Shown: piece after piece, positions 57,495-64,000 of the stretch
Position numbering within the stretch: position 1 is the stretch's first letter
Layout: every line of letters starts with the position of its first letter
Assembly (NCBI GenBank): GCA_017427265.1
Contig: JAFRTG010000036.1
Location: 107,783 to 171,782, forward strand
Source of the DNA: Oscillospiraceae bacterium
Lineage (GTDB): Bacteria > Bacillota > Clostridia > Oscillospirales > Ruminococcaceae
DNA: 64,000 bases
Direction: 5' to 3'
Program-made: the position numbers and the translations under genes
Notes under the pieces: generated by a model
Told to the model about the DNA's origin: nothing
The model's input: only the letters and a program-made list of their open reading frames with translations
The model's database searches: none

Positions 57495-60395
57495 ATGAAA
57501 CAATGGAAAAAAATGACGGCCGCTGTCTCGGCTGCCGTGCTGGCCGGAACTGCCTTTCCGGCGGCACTGCCTGTGCAGACAGCCGTCGGCTACGGCACCG
57601 GTGAAACGGTCGTCGAATACCTCGACCGCGGCATCTGTGCGGTCAATACCGGCAGCGGTATGCTCGTCAGCTGGCGTTTTCTCGCCTCTGATATCGACAA
57701 CACAACCTTCAATCTCTACCGCGGCAGCGAGCTCATTTACGAGTCTGCGCCCGGAAAGCCGACCTGCTATTTCGATCAGGGCGCTTCTGCCGCTGCGGTC
57801 TATAAAGTCGAGACCGTCGTGAACAACAAGGTCGTGTCATCGGATACCTGTCAGATGACCTCCGGCAGCAGCTATTTTGATATCCCGCTCGATATTCCGC
57901 AGGGCGGTACGACCCCTGCAGGCGAGGCCTACAGCTATGCCGCAAACGACTGCTCCTTCGGCGATATCGACGGCGACGGCGTCTATGAGATCTTCCTCAA
58001 ATGGGATCCCTCGAACGCGCACGACAATTCGCAGGCGGGCTATACCGGCAATGTGCTGATCGACTGCTACCGCCTCACCGGCGAGAAGCTCTGGCGCATT
58101 GATCTCGGTAAGAATATCCGCGCAGGTGCGCACTATACGCAGTTCCTTGTCGCGGACTTCGACGGCGACGGCAAATGCGAAATGACCTGCAAAACTGCCG
58201 ACGGCTCCCGCGATGCCGCGGGCAATGTCATCGGTGACGGCTCGAAGGACTGGCGCAATCAGGACGGCTATATCCTCTCAGGCCCCGAATACTATTCGCT
58301 GTTTGACGGCGAGACCGGCAAGGTGCTCGATACCGTGGAATACGCCTTCCCGCGTGTGGATGTCAGCAAGTGGGGCGACAAGTACGGCAACCGCGTGGAC
58401 CGCTTCCTCGGCACGGTCGCCTATCTCGACGGCGTGCACCCCTCTGCGGTTTCGATCCGCGGATACTACACGAGAATGACCGCCGTCGCATACGATGTGA
58501 AGGACAAGAAGCTCGTCAAGCGCTGGGGCTACGATTCCGGCTGGGATCAGCAGAACGGCACCGGATGGGGCAACGGCAACCATAACTGTATGCCCGCCGA
58601 TGCGGACGGCGACGGCAGAGATGAGATCTTCGTCGGCGCGGTCGCTCTGGACGACGACGGCCGCGTGTTCTGGTGCACGAACCTCGGCCACGGCGACGCC
58701 ATGCATCTGAGCGATCTCGACCCCTCGCGCCCCGGACAGGAGCTCTGGGTCTGCCACGAGCATGAACCGTGGGGCGTCTCGCTCATCGACGCCGGAACCG
58801 GCAAGATCCTCTGGCATGAGAACCGCGATAAAGACACCGGCAGATGCTGCGCGGGCAATGTCTTTGCGGGCAATCCCGGCAGCGAATACTGGGGATCCCG
58901 CTCAACCAAGGTCATCGACAGCAAGGGCAATGCCGTCAGCATGTCCACACCGGCGATGAACTTCCTCATCTGGTGGGACGGCGACCTCGAACGCGAGCTG
59001 CTCGACGGCAACTCGATCACAAAAGTCAACAGCAGCGGCAAAATCGACACGCTGCTGACCGCAGACGGATGCGAATCCTGCAACGGCACCAAGGCGACCC
59101 CGAACCTCTCTGCCGACCTGTTCGGAGACTGGCGCGAGGAGCTCGTGCTGCATACCGCGGACAGCAAGTATCTGCGTATTTTCTGCACGCCCTATGAGAC
59201 AAAGACCCGCCTGACAACGCTCATGCACGATCCGCAGTACAGAATGCAGGCCGCGTCCGAGCAGAACTGCTATAACCAGCCGCCGCATCCGAGCTTCTAT
59301 CTCGGCTCCGATCAGCCGCTGCCGGATCGCCCGGAGGTGACGATCAACGGCGAGCAGAGCGGTCCTTCCGGCCCTGCCGTGATGGATACCGAAAAGTGGT
59401 ACCGGCTGCGCAATGTCAAGACCGGTGAATACCTGACATGGAAGGGCAATGCCGCGTGGACAGCCGAACCGGATCTGAATCAGACGCAGTTCTGGCATTT
59501 TTCTGAGGGCAGCATCCCGGACGGCTATGTGCTTTCGGCTTCTGACGGCCACAATCTGCTTGGGGAAGCGGCGCCGGGCGATAACGATTCCGTTCAGCTG
59601 ATGCGCAAAAACGGCGGCTATCAGATCGCGCTGCCGGATACGGATTTCGGCCGGTCGCTGATGCCCGGCGGAAACCATTCGATCCGGTTTGCGGATTCTG
59701 ACGGCTCCAAGGAGCAGCTCTGGGCGCTCGAAGCCGTGGACTATCATGCGGGCAGAGATGCGAACTATTTCTATGATATCAACGCGGACGGCGCGATTGA
59801 TGCACGGGATATCTCCGCACTGAAAATGGTAAAGCTCAACCCGGAGGCTGCTGCAAAGCGCGGCTACCGGAATCAGAGCGACAAGGATCTTGAGGATGTG
59901 CTCTGGTCGCTCAGGCGGATCATGCTCAGAAAAGACAGCGTGGATTCGTGGGTGGACTTCCCGATCTATTATCAGGCGGAGGACGATGCGGGCTGGTATA
60001 ACGGCGTGCTCGAGGATACGAACCCCGGCGCGGGAACGTATCTGAACCTCGCCAATACACAGGACAGCTTCGCGGAATTCCGCATTTATTCGTATACAGG
60101 CAATCTTTACAGCGATTCTGCATTCTTTGCGATTCGCTACGCAAACGGCGGCAATGCTGCCCGTCCGATGAAGCTGGTCGATGCGGACGGTGCGGAAATA
60201 TGCAGCTTCCAATGCAAGCAGACGAGCGGCTGGTCGGACTGGACAACGGAGGAAATCCAGGTTGGAAACCCTGCGCTGCTCGAAGGCGGTTTCCGCACGC
60301 TGCGGCTCATTCCGCTGAGCGATGACGGCGCACCGAATCTCGATTATCTGTCCGTGTGGGCACAGTTCCCGGTTCCGGTTCCGGCTGCCGGCTGA
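57495..60395 (+). CDS. PL11 rhamnogalacturonan lyase with ricin-like lectin, dockerin and CBM35
   Basis: The protein has 966 residues. A signal peptide (1-31) is followed by an eight-bladed PL11 domain (about 33-615) with its repeated calcium-type loops (FGDIDGDGVYEIFLKWDPSN, VADFDGDGKCEMTCKTADG, PADADGDGRDEIFVGA) and ends MHDPQYRMQAASEQNCYNQPPHPSFYLG, the hallmark of YesW/YesX lyases. These cut rhamnogalacturonan I backbones by beta-elimination. A ricin-B-type module (about 630-755, WYRLRNVKTGEYLTW) follows. A dockerin-like segment (about 758-815) has one good loop (DINADGAIDARD), but the second half (KDLEDVLWSLRRIMLR) lacks the calcium-binding Asp pattern. A CBM35-like module (about 822-960; YYQAEDDAGWYNG, LDYLSVW) is C-terminal. 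GGGGATTACGT precedes the ATG. Confidence 0.93.
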   Translation: MKQWKKMTAAVSAAVLAGTAFPAALPVQTAVGYGTGETVVEYLDRGICAVNTGSGMLVSWRFLASDIDNTTFNLYRGSELIYESAPGKPTCYFDQGASAAAVYKVETVVNNKVVSSDTCQMTSGSSYFDIPLDIPQGGTTPAGEAYSYAANDCSFGDIDGDGVYEIFLKWDPSNAHDNSQAGYTGNVLIDCYRLTGEKLWRIDLGKNIRAGAHYTQFLVADFDGDGKCEMTCKTADGSRDAAGNVIGDGSKDWRNQDGYILSGPEYYSLFDGETGKVLDTVEYAFPRVDVSKWGDKYGNRVDRFLGTVAYLDGVHPSAVSIRGYYTRMTAVAYDVKDKKLVKRWGYDSGWDQQNGTGWGNGNHNCMPADADGDGRDEIFVGAVALDDDGRVFWCTNLGHGDAMHLSDLDPSRPGQELWVCHEHEPWGVSLIDAGTGKILWHENRDKDTGRCCAGNVFAGNPGSEYWGSRSTKVIDSKGNAVSMSTPAMNFLIWWDGDLERELLDGNSITKVNSSGKIDTLLTADGCESCNGTKATPNLSADLFGDWREELVLHTADSKYLRIFCTPYETKTRLTTLMHDPQYRMQAASEQNCYNQPPHPSFYLGSDQPLPDRPEVTINGEQSGPSGPAVMDTEKWYRLRNVKTGEYLTWKGNAAWTAEPDLNQTQFWHFSEGSIPDGYVLSASDGHNLLGEAAPGDNDSVQLMRKNGGYQIALPDTDFGRSLMPGGNHSIRFADSDGSKEQLWALEAVDYHAGRDANYFYDINADGAIDARDISALKMVKLNPEAAAKRGYRNQSDKDLEDVLWSLRRIMLRKDSVDSWVDFPIYYQAEDDAGWYNGVLEDTNPGAGTYLNLANTQDSFAEFRIYSYTGNLYSDSAFFAIRYANGGNAARPMKLVDADGAEICSFQCKQTSGWSDWTTEEIQVGNPALLEGGFRTLRLIPLSDDGAPNLDYLSVWAQFPVPVPAAG

Positions 60396-60417
60396 CCCGC
60401 AGGGTGAATCCCGGTAC

Positions 60418-60455
60418 AAAAAACGATGCCCCCGCGTCAGGCACGCAGGGGCATC
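60418..60455 (-). terminator. Terminator of the DUF3592 gene, also after PL11
   Basis: GATGCCCCCGCGT pairs with ACGCAGGGGCATC. The minus strand continues with GTTTTTTG, so it works best for the DUF3592 gene. Confidence 0.8.
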
Positions 60456-60467
60456 CTGTTTGATTGA

Positions 60468-61010
60468 TTATACGGCTGACTGCTGTTTTTTTGCCGCTTG
60501 CTCGCGCAGATGCAGGGAGATGGCGCAATATGCGATCAGCGCGAAGAACCCGACCCAGACGATGCCCACGATCACGCAGAACACGTTTCCCGCATCGTCA
60601 TAGCCCTTGACATATTTCTCGCCGGGATTATCCGGGTTATAGCGGATTGTGATGCGCTGGCCGGCAGCGAGGGGCTTCGCGGTGAAGCGCTTCGCGGTGA
60701 CCAAAACATCGGTATTGCCCGTGGCGCCGATCTCATAGGAATATGTTGCCCAATACTGGAGTGTTTTGCTGCGTTTGCCGGACTGGTATTCCTGTTTTCT
60801 GGTGACCTCGGTGATGAGACCGGGGGCTTCGGCGGAGCAGCGGCATGTGAAAGCGATCTCCTGAATTCCGACCCATATGAACGCAAAGCCGAGCAGTGAA
60901 AAGATCGCACAGGCGGTCACGGCGATGATGACGCCCTTGAGCGTTGTTTCGGTTACGGGCTGCTGCGCGGCTCTTCGCGCGGCAAGTTTTTTACGTTTTC
61001 TCTTTGCCAT
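60468..61010 (-). CDS. DUF3592 membrane protein
   Basis: The protein has 180 residues with a very basic start (MAKRKRKKLAARRAAQQ) and two membrane helices (VIIAVTACAIFSLLGFAFIWVGI and VFCVIVGIVWVGFFALIAYCAISL). Between them lies a beta-rich extracytoplasmic loop (YWATYSYEIGATGNTDVLVTAKRF, ITIRYNPDNPGEKYV) typical of DUF3592. Members have no known function. It has its own promoter. A related but broken gene lies at 63.1-63.6 kb, and both are preceded by copies of the same repeat. Confidence 0.88.
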   Translation of the reverse strand: MAKRKRKKLAARRAAQQPVTETTLKGVIIAVTACAIFSLLGFAFIWVGIQEIAFTCRCSAEAPGLITEVTRKQEYQSGKRSKTLQYWATYSYEIGATGNTDVLVTAKRFTAKPLAAGQRITIRYNPDNPGEKYVKGYDDAGNVFCVIVGIVWVGFFALIAYCAISLHLREQAAKKQQSAV

Positions 61011-61090
61011 ACGATATGTTCCTGTATCACATTCAAGTTTTGCACGATACGCCGGGGAATCCGGTTGTATCTGTCATTTGTATCTGTTAT

Positions 61091-61119
61091 ATTATAGCAC
61101 GCTGATGCCAAATTGTCAA
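61091..61119 (-). promoter_or_regulatory. Strong sigma-A promoter of the DUF3592 gene
   Basis: On the minus strand TTGACA and TATAAT are 17 bp apart, a full consensus match. Confidence 0.88.
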
Positions 61120-61137
61120 CAGCGGCGGGGAGCCCCC

Positions 61138-61212
61138 GCGGGCATTTTCCTTCGGAGTGCGGCAGCGGAGCTCACCCAATAAGACAAGTTCACGGCGCTG
61201 TTCGCGCCTTCT
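61138..61212. repeat. Solo diverged copy of the 88-bp repeat
   Basis: The stretch from GCGGGCA to GCGCCTTCT matches the units of the array at 63685-64000 (shared AGCGGAGCTCACCCAATAAG and GTTCACGGCGCTGTTCGCGC) but is about 13 bp shorter in the first third. Confidence 0.85.
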
Positions 61213-61215
61213 GCG

Positions 61216-61250
61216 GGCAGTGCCGGCGGGCACTGCCCGCCGGCACTGCC
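61216..61250. repeat. Perfect 15-bp GC-rich hairpin beside the solo repeat
   Basis: GGCAGTGCCGGCGGG and CCCGCCGGCACTGCC flank a five-base loop. It grows out of the GCGGGCAGTGCCCGC palindrome that opens each 88-bp unit. Confidence 0.85.
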
Positions 61251-61298
61251 GACCAAGGGTTCAAGAGACCAAGATTTCATGAGTGGAAAATTGAATTC

Positions 61299-61326
61299 TT
61301 GAAAATATGTTGCTGTGTGCTATTCA
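61299..61326 (+). promoter_or_regulatory. Probable promoter of the CD1871A / polyferredoxin / HD operon
   Basis: TTGAAA and TATTCA are 16 bp apart, about 100 bp upstream of the first gene. The leader 61327-61428 is AT-rich with no clear structure. Confidence 0.5.
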
Positions 61327-61428
61327 TCATCGCATACATGGAATATCGCGTAACTGCGTGATTACATATGAATACACATAAAAATATACATGCTTATGCA
61401 TAGAAATATACACGAAACGGAGAGCAAT

Positions 61429-61569
61429 ATGAAACGAAAGAAACTTTTGCGTCTCGGCGGACTGCTCTGCGGGGCTGCGCTGCTCGCGCTGGGACTGCTC
61501 CGCGGCGAGGCGAACGAGGTGCTCGGAAAGGCGGTGCGGCTGTGTCTGGAATGCATCGGCATCGGGTGA
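61429..61569 (+). CDS. CD1871A-type small CXXC membrane protein
   Basis: The protein has 46 residues; GGAGAG lies 4 nt upstream of the ATG. One membrane helix ([19 protein letters not shown]) is followed by [22 protein letters not shown]. The ending with CxxC and GIG is the family signature of the tiny CD1871A-like proteins that precede polyferredoxin genes in Clostridia. The stop overlaps a GTG that can start the next gene (GTGA). It may hold an iron-sulfur cluster or assist the polyferredoxin at the membrane; the function is unproven. Confidence 0.82.
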   Translation: MKRKKLLRLGGLLCGAALLALGLLRGEANEVLGKAVRLCLECIGIG

Positions 61570-62471
61570 AGGGCGCGCGGCCGGGGCGCTTCCGGCTGCT
61601 TGTGCAGCTGATGACGGCGGCCGTGCTCAACGGCTATGCGGCGGGCATTGCGCGCGGGCATATCTTCACGGGCAAAAGCAAGGCGGTCTGCGTGCCGGTG
61701 CTGAATTGCTGGTCGTGTCCGGGGGCGCTCGGCGCCTGCCCGATCGGCGCGCTGCAGGCGGTCGCCGGCGGGGGAAAGCACCGGATTTCCTTCTACGTGC
61801 TGGGATTTCTGGTGCTCTGCGGGACGCTGCTGGGACGGCTGCTCTGCGGATTTTTCTGCCCGTTCGGGCTCGTGCAGGATCTGCTTGCGAAGATTCCGCT
61901 GAAAAAGATCACGGTTCCGGAGAAGGCCGACCGGCTTCTGCGATACGTGAAATACGCGATTCTGCTGATATTTGTATTGCTGCTGCCCGCGGCGGTGACC
62001 AACGCGCTCGGGACGGGCGACCCGTGGTTCTGCAAGTACATCTGCCCGGCGGGGACGCTTGAGGCGGGGATTCCGCTTGTGCTGCGGACGCCGGCGCTCC
62101 GGCGGGCAGCGGGGGTGTTATTCTCGTGGAAATGCGCGGTTTTGCTTGCAATATTGCTCGGCGCGGTGAAGATTCCGCGGGTGTTCTGCCGGTATCTGTG
62201 CCCGCTGGGGGCGTTCTACGGCCTGTTCAACCGGTTTTCGCTTTATCAGATGAAAGCGGCGCAGGAAAAATGCATCGGCTGCGGCCAATGCGAGGCCGTC
62301 TGCCCGATGGCGCTGCGCATCCCGGCAGAGCTCAGCAGCAGCGAGTGCATCCGCTGCGGCAAGTGCAGCGCGGTCTGCCCGGCGGGGGTGTTCGGACGCA
62401 AAAACAACACAGATACGGAGGAAATGCATCATGATATATTATCGGATTCTGGACAGGCTGAATCAGAATGA
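61566..62471 (+). CDS. NapH-like membrane 4Fe-4S polyferredoxin
   Basis: I take the GTG at 61566 as start because it overlaps the previous stop; an in-frame ATG at 61551 and a GTG at 61542 are alternatives. The protein has about 301 residues with four or five membrane helices. Cys motifs on loops are [36 protein letters not shown] and [12 protein letters not shown]. Two classical 4Fe-4S ferredoxin motifs at the C-terminus are [12 protein letters not shown] and [12 protein letters not shown]. This is the NapH/YccM/RnfB-like electron carrier type, passing electrons across or along the membrane. The partner oxidoreductase is not in the window. It overlaps the next gene by 41 nt. Confidence 0.92.
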   Translation: MKGARPGRFRLLVQLMTAAVLNGYAAGIARGHIFTGKSKAVCVPVLNCWSCPGALGACPIGALQAVAGGGKHRISFYVLGFLVLCGTLLGRLLCGFFCPFGLVQDLLAKIPLKKITVPEKADRLLRYVKYAILLIFVLLLPAAVTNALGTGDPWFCKYICPAGTLEAGIPLVLRTPALRRAAGVLFSWKCAVLLAILLGAVKIPRVFCRYLCPLGAFYGLFNRFSLYQMKAAQEKCIGCGQCEAVCPMALRIPAELSSSECIRCGKCSAVCPAGVFGRKNNTDTEEMHHDILSDSGQAESE

Positions 62472-63081
62472 GGTCATTCGATGCGAGGCTCCCGGCGCGG
62501 AATATCAGTATGCGTTCGGTGAGGAACGATGGGTGCGCAGCGATATCATGGCGGCGTATGACGGCCGGCGCGGGCAATATGAGGAGATTCCGGCGGAACA
62601 GGCTGCGGCTCTGCTGGAACAGCAGCGGATATTGTATCAGGAATTGCTGCTGCTTGCCGACCGCTTTGCCGAAAAAGCACATGAAGGTCAGGTCGATAAA
62701 GGCGGCAATCCGTATATCGGACATCCAAGAGCCGTTGCTGCATCGCTTACGAATACAGAGTACAAAATTATTGCATTGCTGCATGATATTTGCGAAGATA
62801 CGCCATATACAACAGATGACCTTTTGAACATGGGATTTACATTCCGCATTGTGAATTCTGTGCGCCTGCTGACCAAGACACCGCTTTTGACGGAGGAGGA
62901 ATACTGGCGGCGGCTCCGGTCAGACAGCGGTGCGCGTGCTGTCAAGATTGCTGATCTGACGCATAATTCGGATTTGTCGCGGATTCCGCATCCGACTGAA
63001 AAGGATTATGCCCGTGTTGAAAAATACCGGAGGGCGCTTGCATTTCTGCAGGACGCTGCCCAAAACAAAAACGCAGAATGA
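62431..63081 (+). CDS. HD-domain phosphohydrolase resembling the SpoT/MESH1 hydrolase
   Basis: The protein has 216 residues; GGAGG lies 9 nt before the ATG at 62431. The first 80 residues are a separate module with [20 protein letters not shown]. The HD domain follows: ADRFAEKAHEGQVDKGGNPYIGHPRAVA, ALLHDICEDTPYT with the metal-binding HD, and AVKIADLTHNSDLSR. The pattern matches the (p)ppGpp hydrolase half of RelA/SpoT proteins (usual 'YxxHPLxVA', 'LLHDVVEDT', 'KLADRLHN'). No synthetase or TGS domain is present, so it may be a small alarmone hydrolase or another nucleotide hydrolase. It overlaps the polyferredoxin gene. Confidence 0.88.
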   Translation: MIYYRILDRLNQNEVIRCEAPGAEYQYAFGEERWVRSDIMAAYDGRRGQYEEIPAEQAAALLEQQRILYQELLLLADRFAEKAHEGQVDKGGNPYIGHPRAVAASLTNTEYKIIALLHDICEDTPYTTDDLLNMGFTFRIVNSVRLLTKTPLLTEEEYWRRLRSDSGARAVKIADLTHNSDLSRIPHPTEKDYARVEKYRRALAFLQDAAQNKNAE

Positions 63082-63104
63082 CCGGCGGCCGTTCTGCGTT
63101 TGTT
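63068..63104. terminator. Terminator at the end of the HD gene
   Basis: AAACGCAGAA pairs with TTCTGCGTTT around the stop codon; T runs lie on both sides, so it also ends minus-strand transcripts. Confidence 0.78.
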
Positions 63105-63108
63105 CTTA

Positions 63109-63618
63109 TAGTGGATTTGCTGCAAAAACAGCATAATTGCGAGGGAAATGAGTGCCGGCACGGTGGCGGCCCATTCGACGCCGGGCGCGTACCGGCCGGA
63201 AACCAGCATGACCGTGAACGGCAAAACCGTGAATGCATAGAGCATGAAGGTGAGAACCAGAAAGAAGGCCCTGCTTTTTTCTTTGAATATTTGACATATT
63301 CATTCCAAGCCTCCGGCGTCAGCTGCCGGAACGGAATCTGCTGCAGCGCAATCCTGGCGGACGCGGCGGGATCGTCGGCAGGATAGCGGCAGGGGTAATG
63401 CTCCTGTCCGGTCAGCTCGCTGACAGGACGCCCTGAATCCGGTCGTCGGTATCATGCAGCTGAATCGTGAAATAGTCGTAATTATGTGTTTTATTATCCG
63501 CTTCGGTGATTGTGGTGTGGTAGGTATCGAGCACTGTGCCGAACCGCACGCTGATCCGCGGCAGATCCTGTATGGTGCTGATGCTGATGAGAATCATGCA
63601 GACCGTGACGAATCCCAT
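63109..63618 (-). pseudogene. DUF3592-like membrane protein gene broken by frameshifts
   Basis: Three consecutive pieces on the minus strand join into one sensible protein. From the ATG at 63618: a membrane helix (MGFVTVCMILISISTIQDL) and a beta-rich loop (VRFGTVLDTYHTTITEADN, YDYFTIQLHDTD), ending at a stop near 63412. In a second frame: GRPVSELTGQEHYPCRYPAD to TPEAWNEYVKYSKKK. In a third, after an A6 run (plus-strand T6 at 63273-63278): SRAFFLVLTFMLYAFTVLPF and a second helix pair. The loop-plus-two-helix order is that of DUF3592. Two shifts are required, one near 63435 and one at the A6 run, so the gene is most likely decayed. The natural C-terminus is unclear. Confidence 0.65.
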
Positions 63619-63684
63619 TATTATGGCGATGACCTCTTCTATGAAATAGCAATGATAATAAATGTTAAGGAACGAAACATAAAG

Positions 63685-64000
63685 GCGGGCAGTGCCCGCC
63701 TCCGATTCCCTCCGGGAGCAGGTAGCGGAGCTCACCCAATAAGATAAGTTCACGGCGCTGTTCGCGCCTTCTGCGGGCAGTGCCCGCCTCCGATTCCCTC
63801 CGGAGGGCGGCAGCGGAGCTCACCCAATTTGACAAGTTCACGGCGCTGTTCGCGCCTTCTGCGGGCAGTGCCCGCCTCCGATTCCCTCCGGGAGCAGGCA
63901 GCGGAGCTCACCCAATTTGACAAGTTCACGGCGCTGTTCGCGCCTTCTGCGGGCAGTGCCCGCCTCCGATTCCCTCCGGGAGCAGGTAGCGGAGCTCACC
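63685..64000. repeat. Tandem array of an 88-bp repeat, 3.6 copies, continuing beyond the window
   Basis: Units begin at 63685, 63773, 63861 and 63949, exactly 88 bp apart. Each opens with GCGGGCAGTGCCCGC (palindromic), has AGCGGAGCTCACCCAA in the middle and ends with GGCGCTGTTCGCGCC. Differences are confined to two short patches (GGGAGCAGGTAG or GGAGGGCGGCAG; AATAAGATAAG or AATTTGACAAG). There are no unique spacers and no long frame. Confidence 0.95.

Noticed and set aside
63685-64000. CRISPR array
   Set aside because: Units are strictly tandem at 88 bp with no variable spacers, and no cas gene is present in the window.

Overview
The window looks like the chromosome of a cellulosome-forming anaerobic Firmicute of the Ruminococcus type (Oscillospiraceae, close in style to R. 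flavefaciens or R. champanellensis). The main reason is the set of secreted enzymes carrying type I dockerins, many with Thr-rich linkers and CBM6, CBM22 or discoidin modules. Other support comes from low-GC Gram-positive promoters (TTGNNN-17-TATAAT), G-rich ribosome binding sites and typical clostridial families (a CD1871A-type small protein, KtrAB, FeoAB). I see no rRNA, tRNA, CRISPR array, insertion sequence or phage gene.

Layout. 1-7440: the end of a putative glycoside hydrolase, then a giant S8 peptidase / leucine-rich-repeat / dockerin protein. 7.7-21.6 kb: housekeeping genes, comprising cmk with an unusual PlsC-VanY fusion, FeoAB, carboxynorspermidine decarboxylase, a cell wall amidase, an FkbH-like enzyme, an acidic small membrane protein, and a tight RNA-modification operon (TtcA-like, tsaD, TrmN6-like, rsmI). 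21.7-35.3 kb: cardiolipin synthase, a GH30-CBM-CBM-dockerin enzyme, an AraC regulator with an alcohol dehydrogenase, a flavin-type small protein, a three-gene ABC exporter, two uncharacterised small genes and ktrBA.

35.5-60.4 kb is a polysaccharide-degradation island. It holds GH43-CBM6-Doc-CE1, CBM22-Doc-CE1, GH2-LamG-Doc, GH95-CBM6-Doc, two tandemly duplicated cysteine-peptidase-like/Doc/LRR proteins, a patatin, GH141-CBM6-Doc and PL11-lectin-Doc-CBM35. Read together, these could remove feruloyl, arabinosyl, galactosyl and fucosyl decorations and cut rhamnogalacturonan I. That points to pectin plus substituted hemicellulose, delivered to an extracellular scaffold. The substrate assignment is inference from families.

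60.4-64 kb: a DUF3592 membrane protein, a CD1871A / polyferredoxin / HD-domain operon, a frameshifted DUF3592-like pseudogene and an 88-bp tandem repeat array that runs off the window edge.

The least expected items are four. (1) The duplicated peptidase-LRR units carry an identical two-palindrome element at the transcription start. (2) The PlsC-VanY fusion has a broken zinc site. (3) The S8-LRR-dockerin giant protein combines protease and adhesin features. (4) The 88-bp repeat family sits upstream of both DUF3592 loci.
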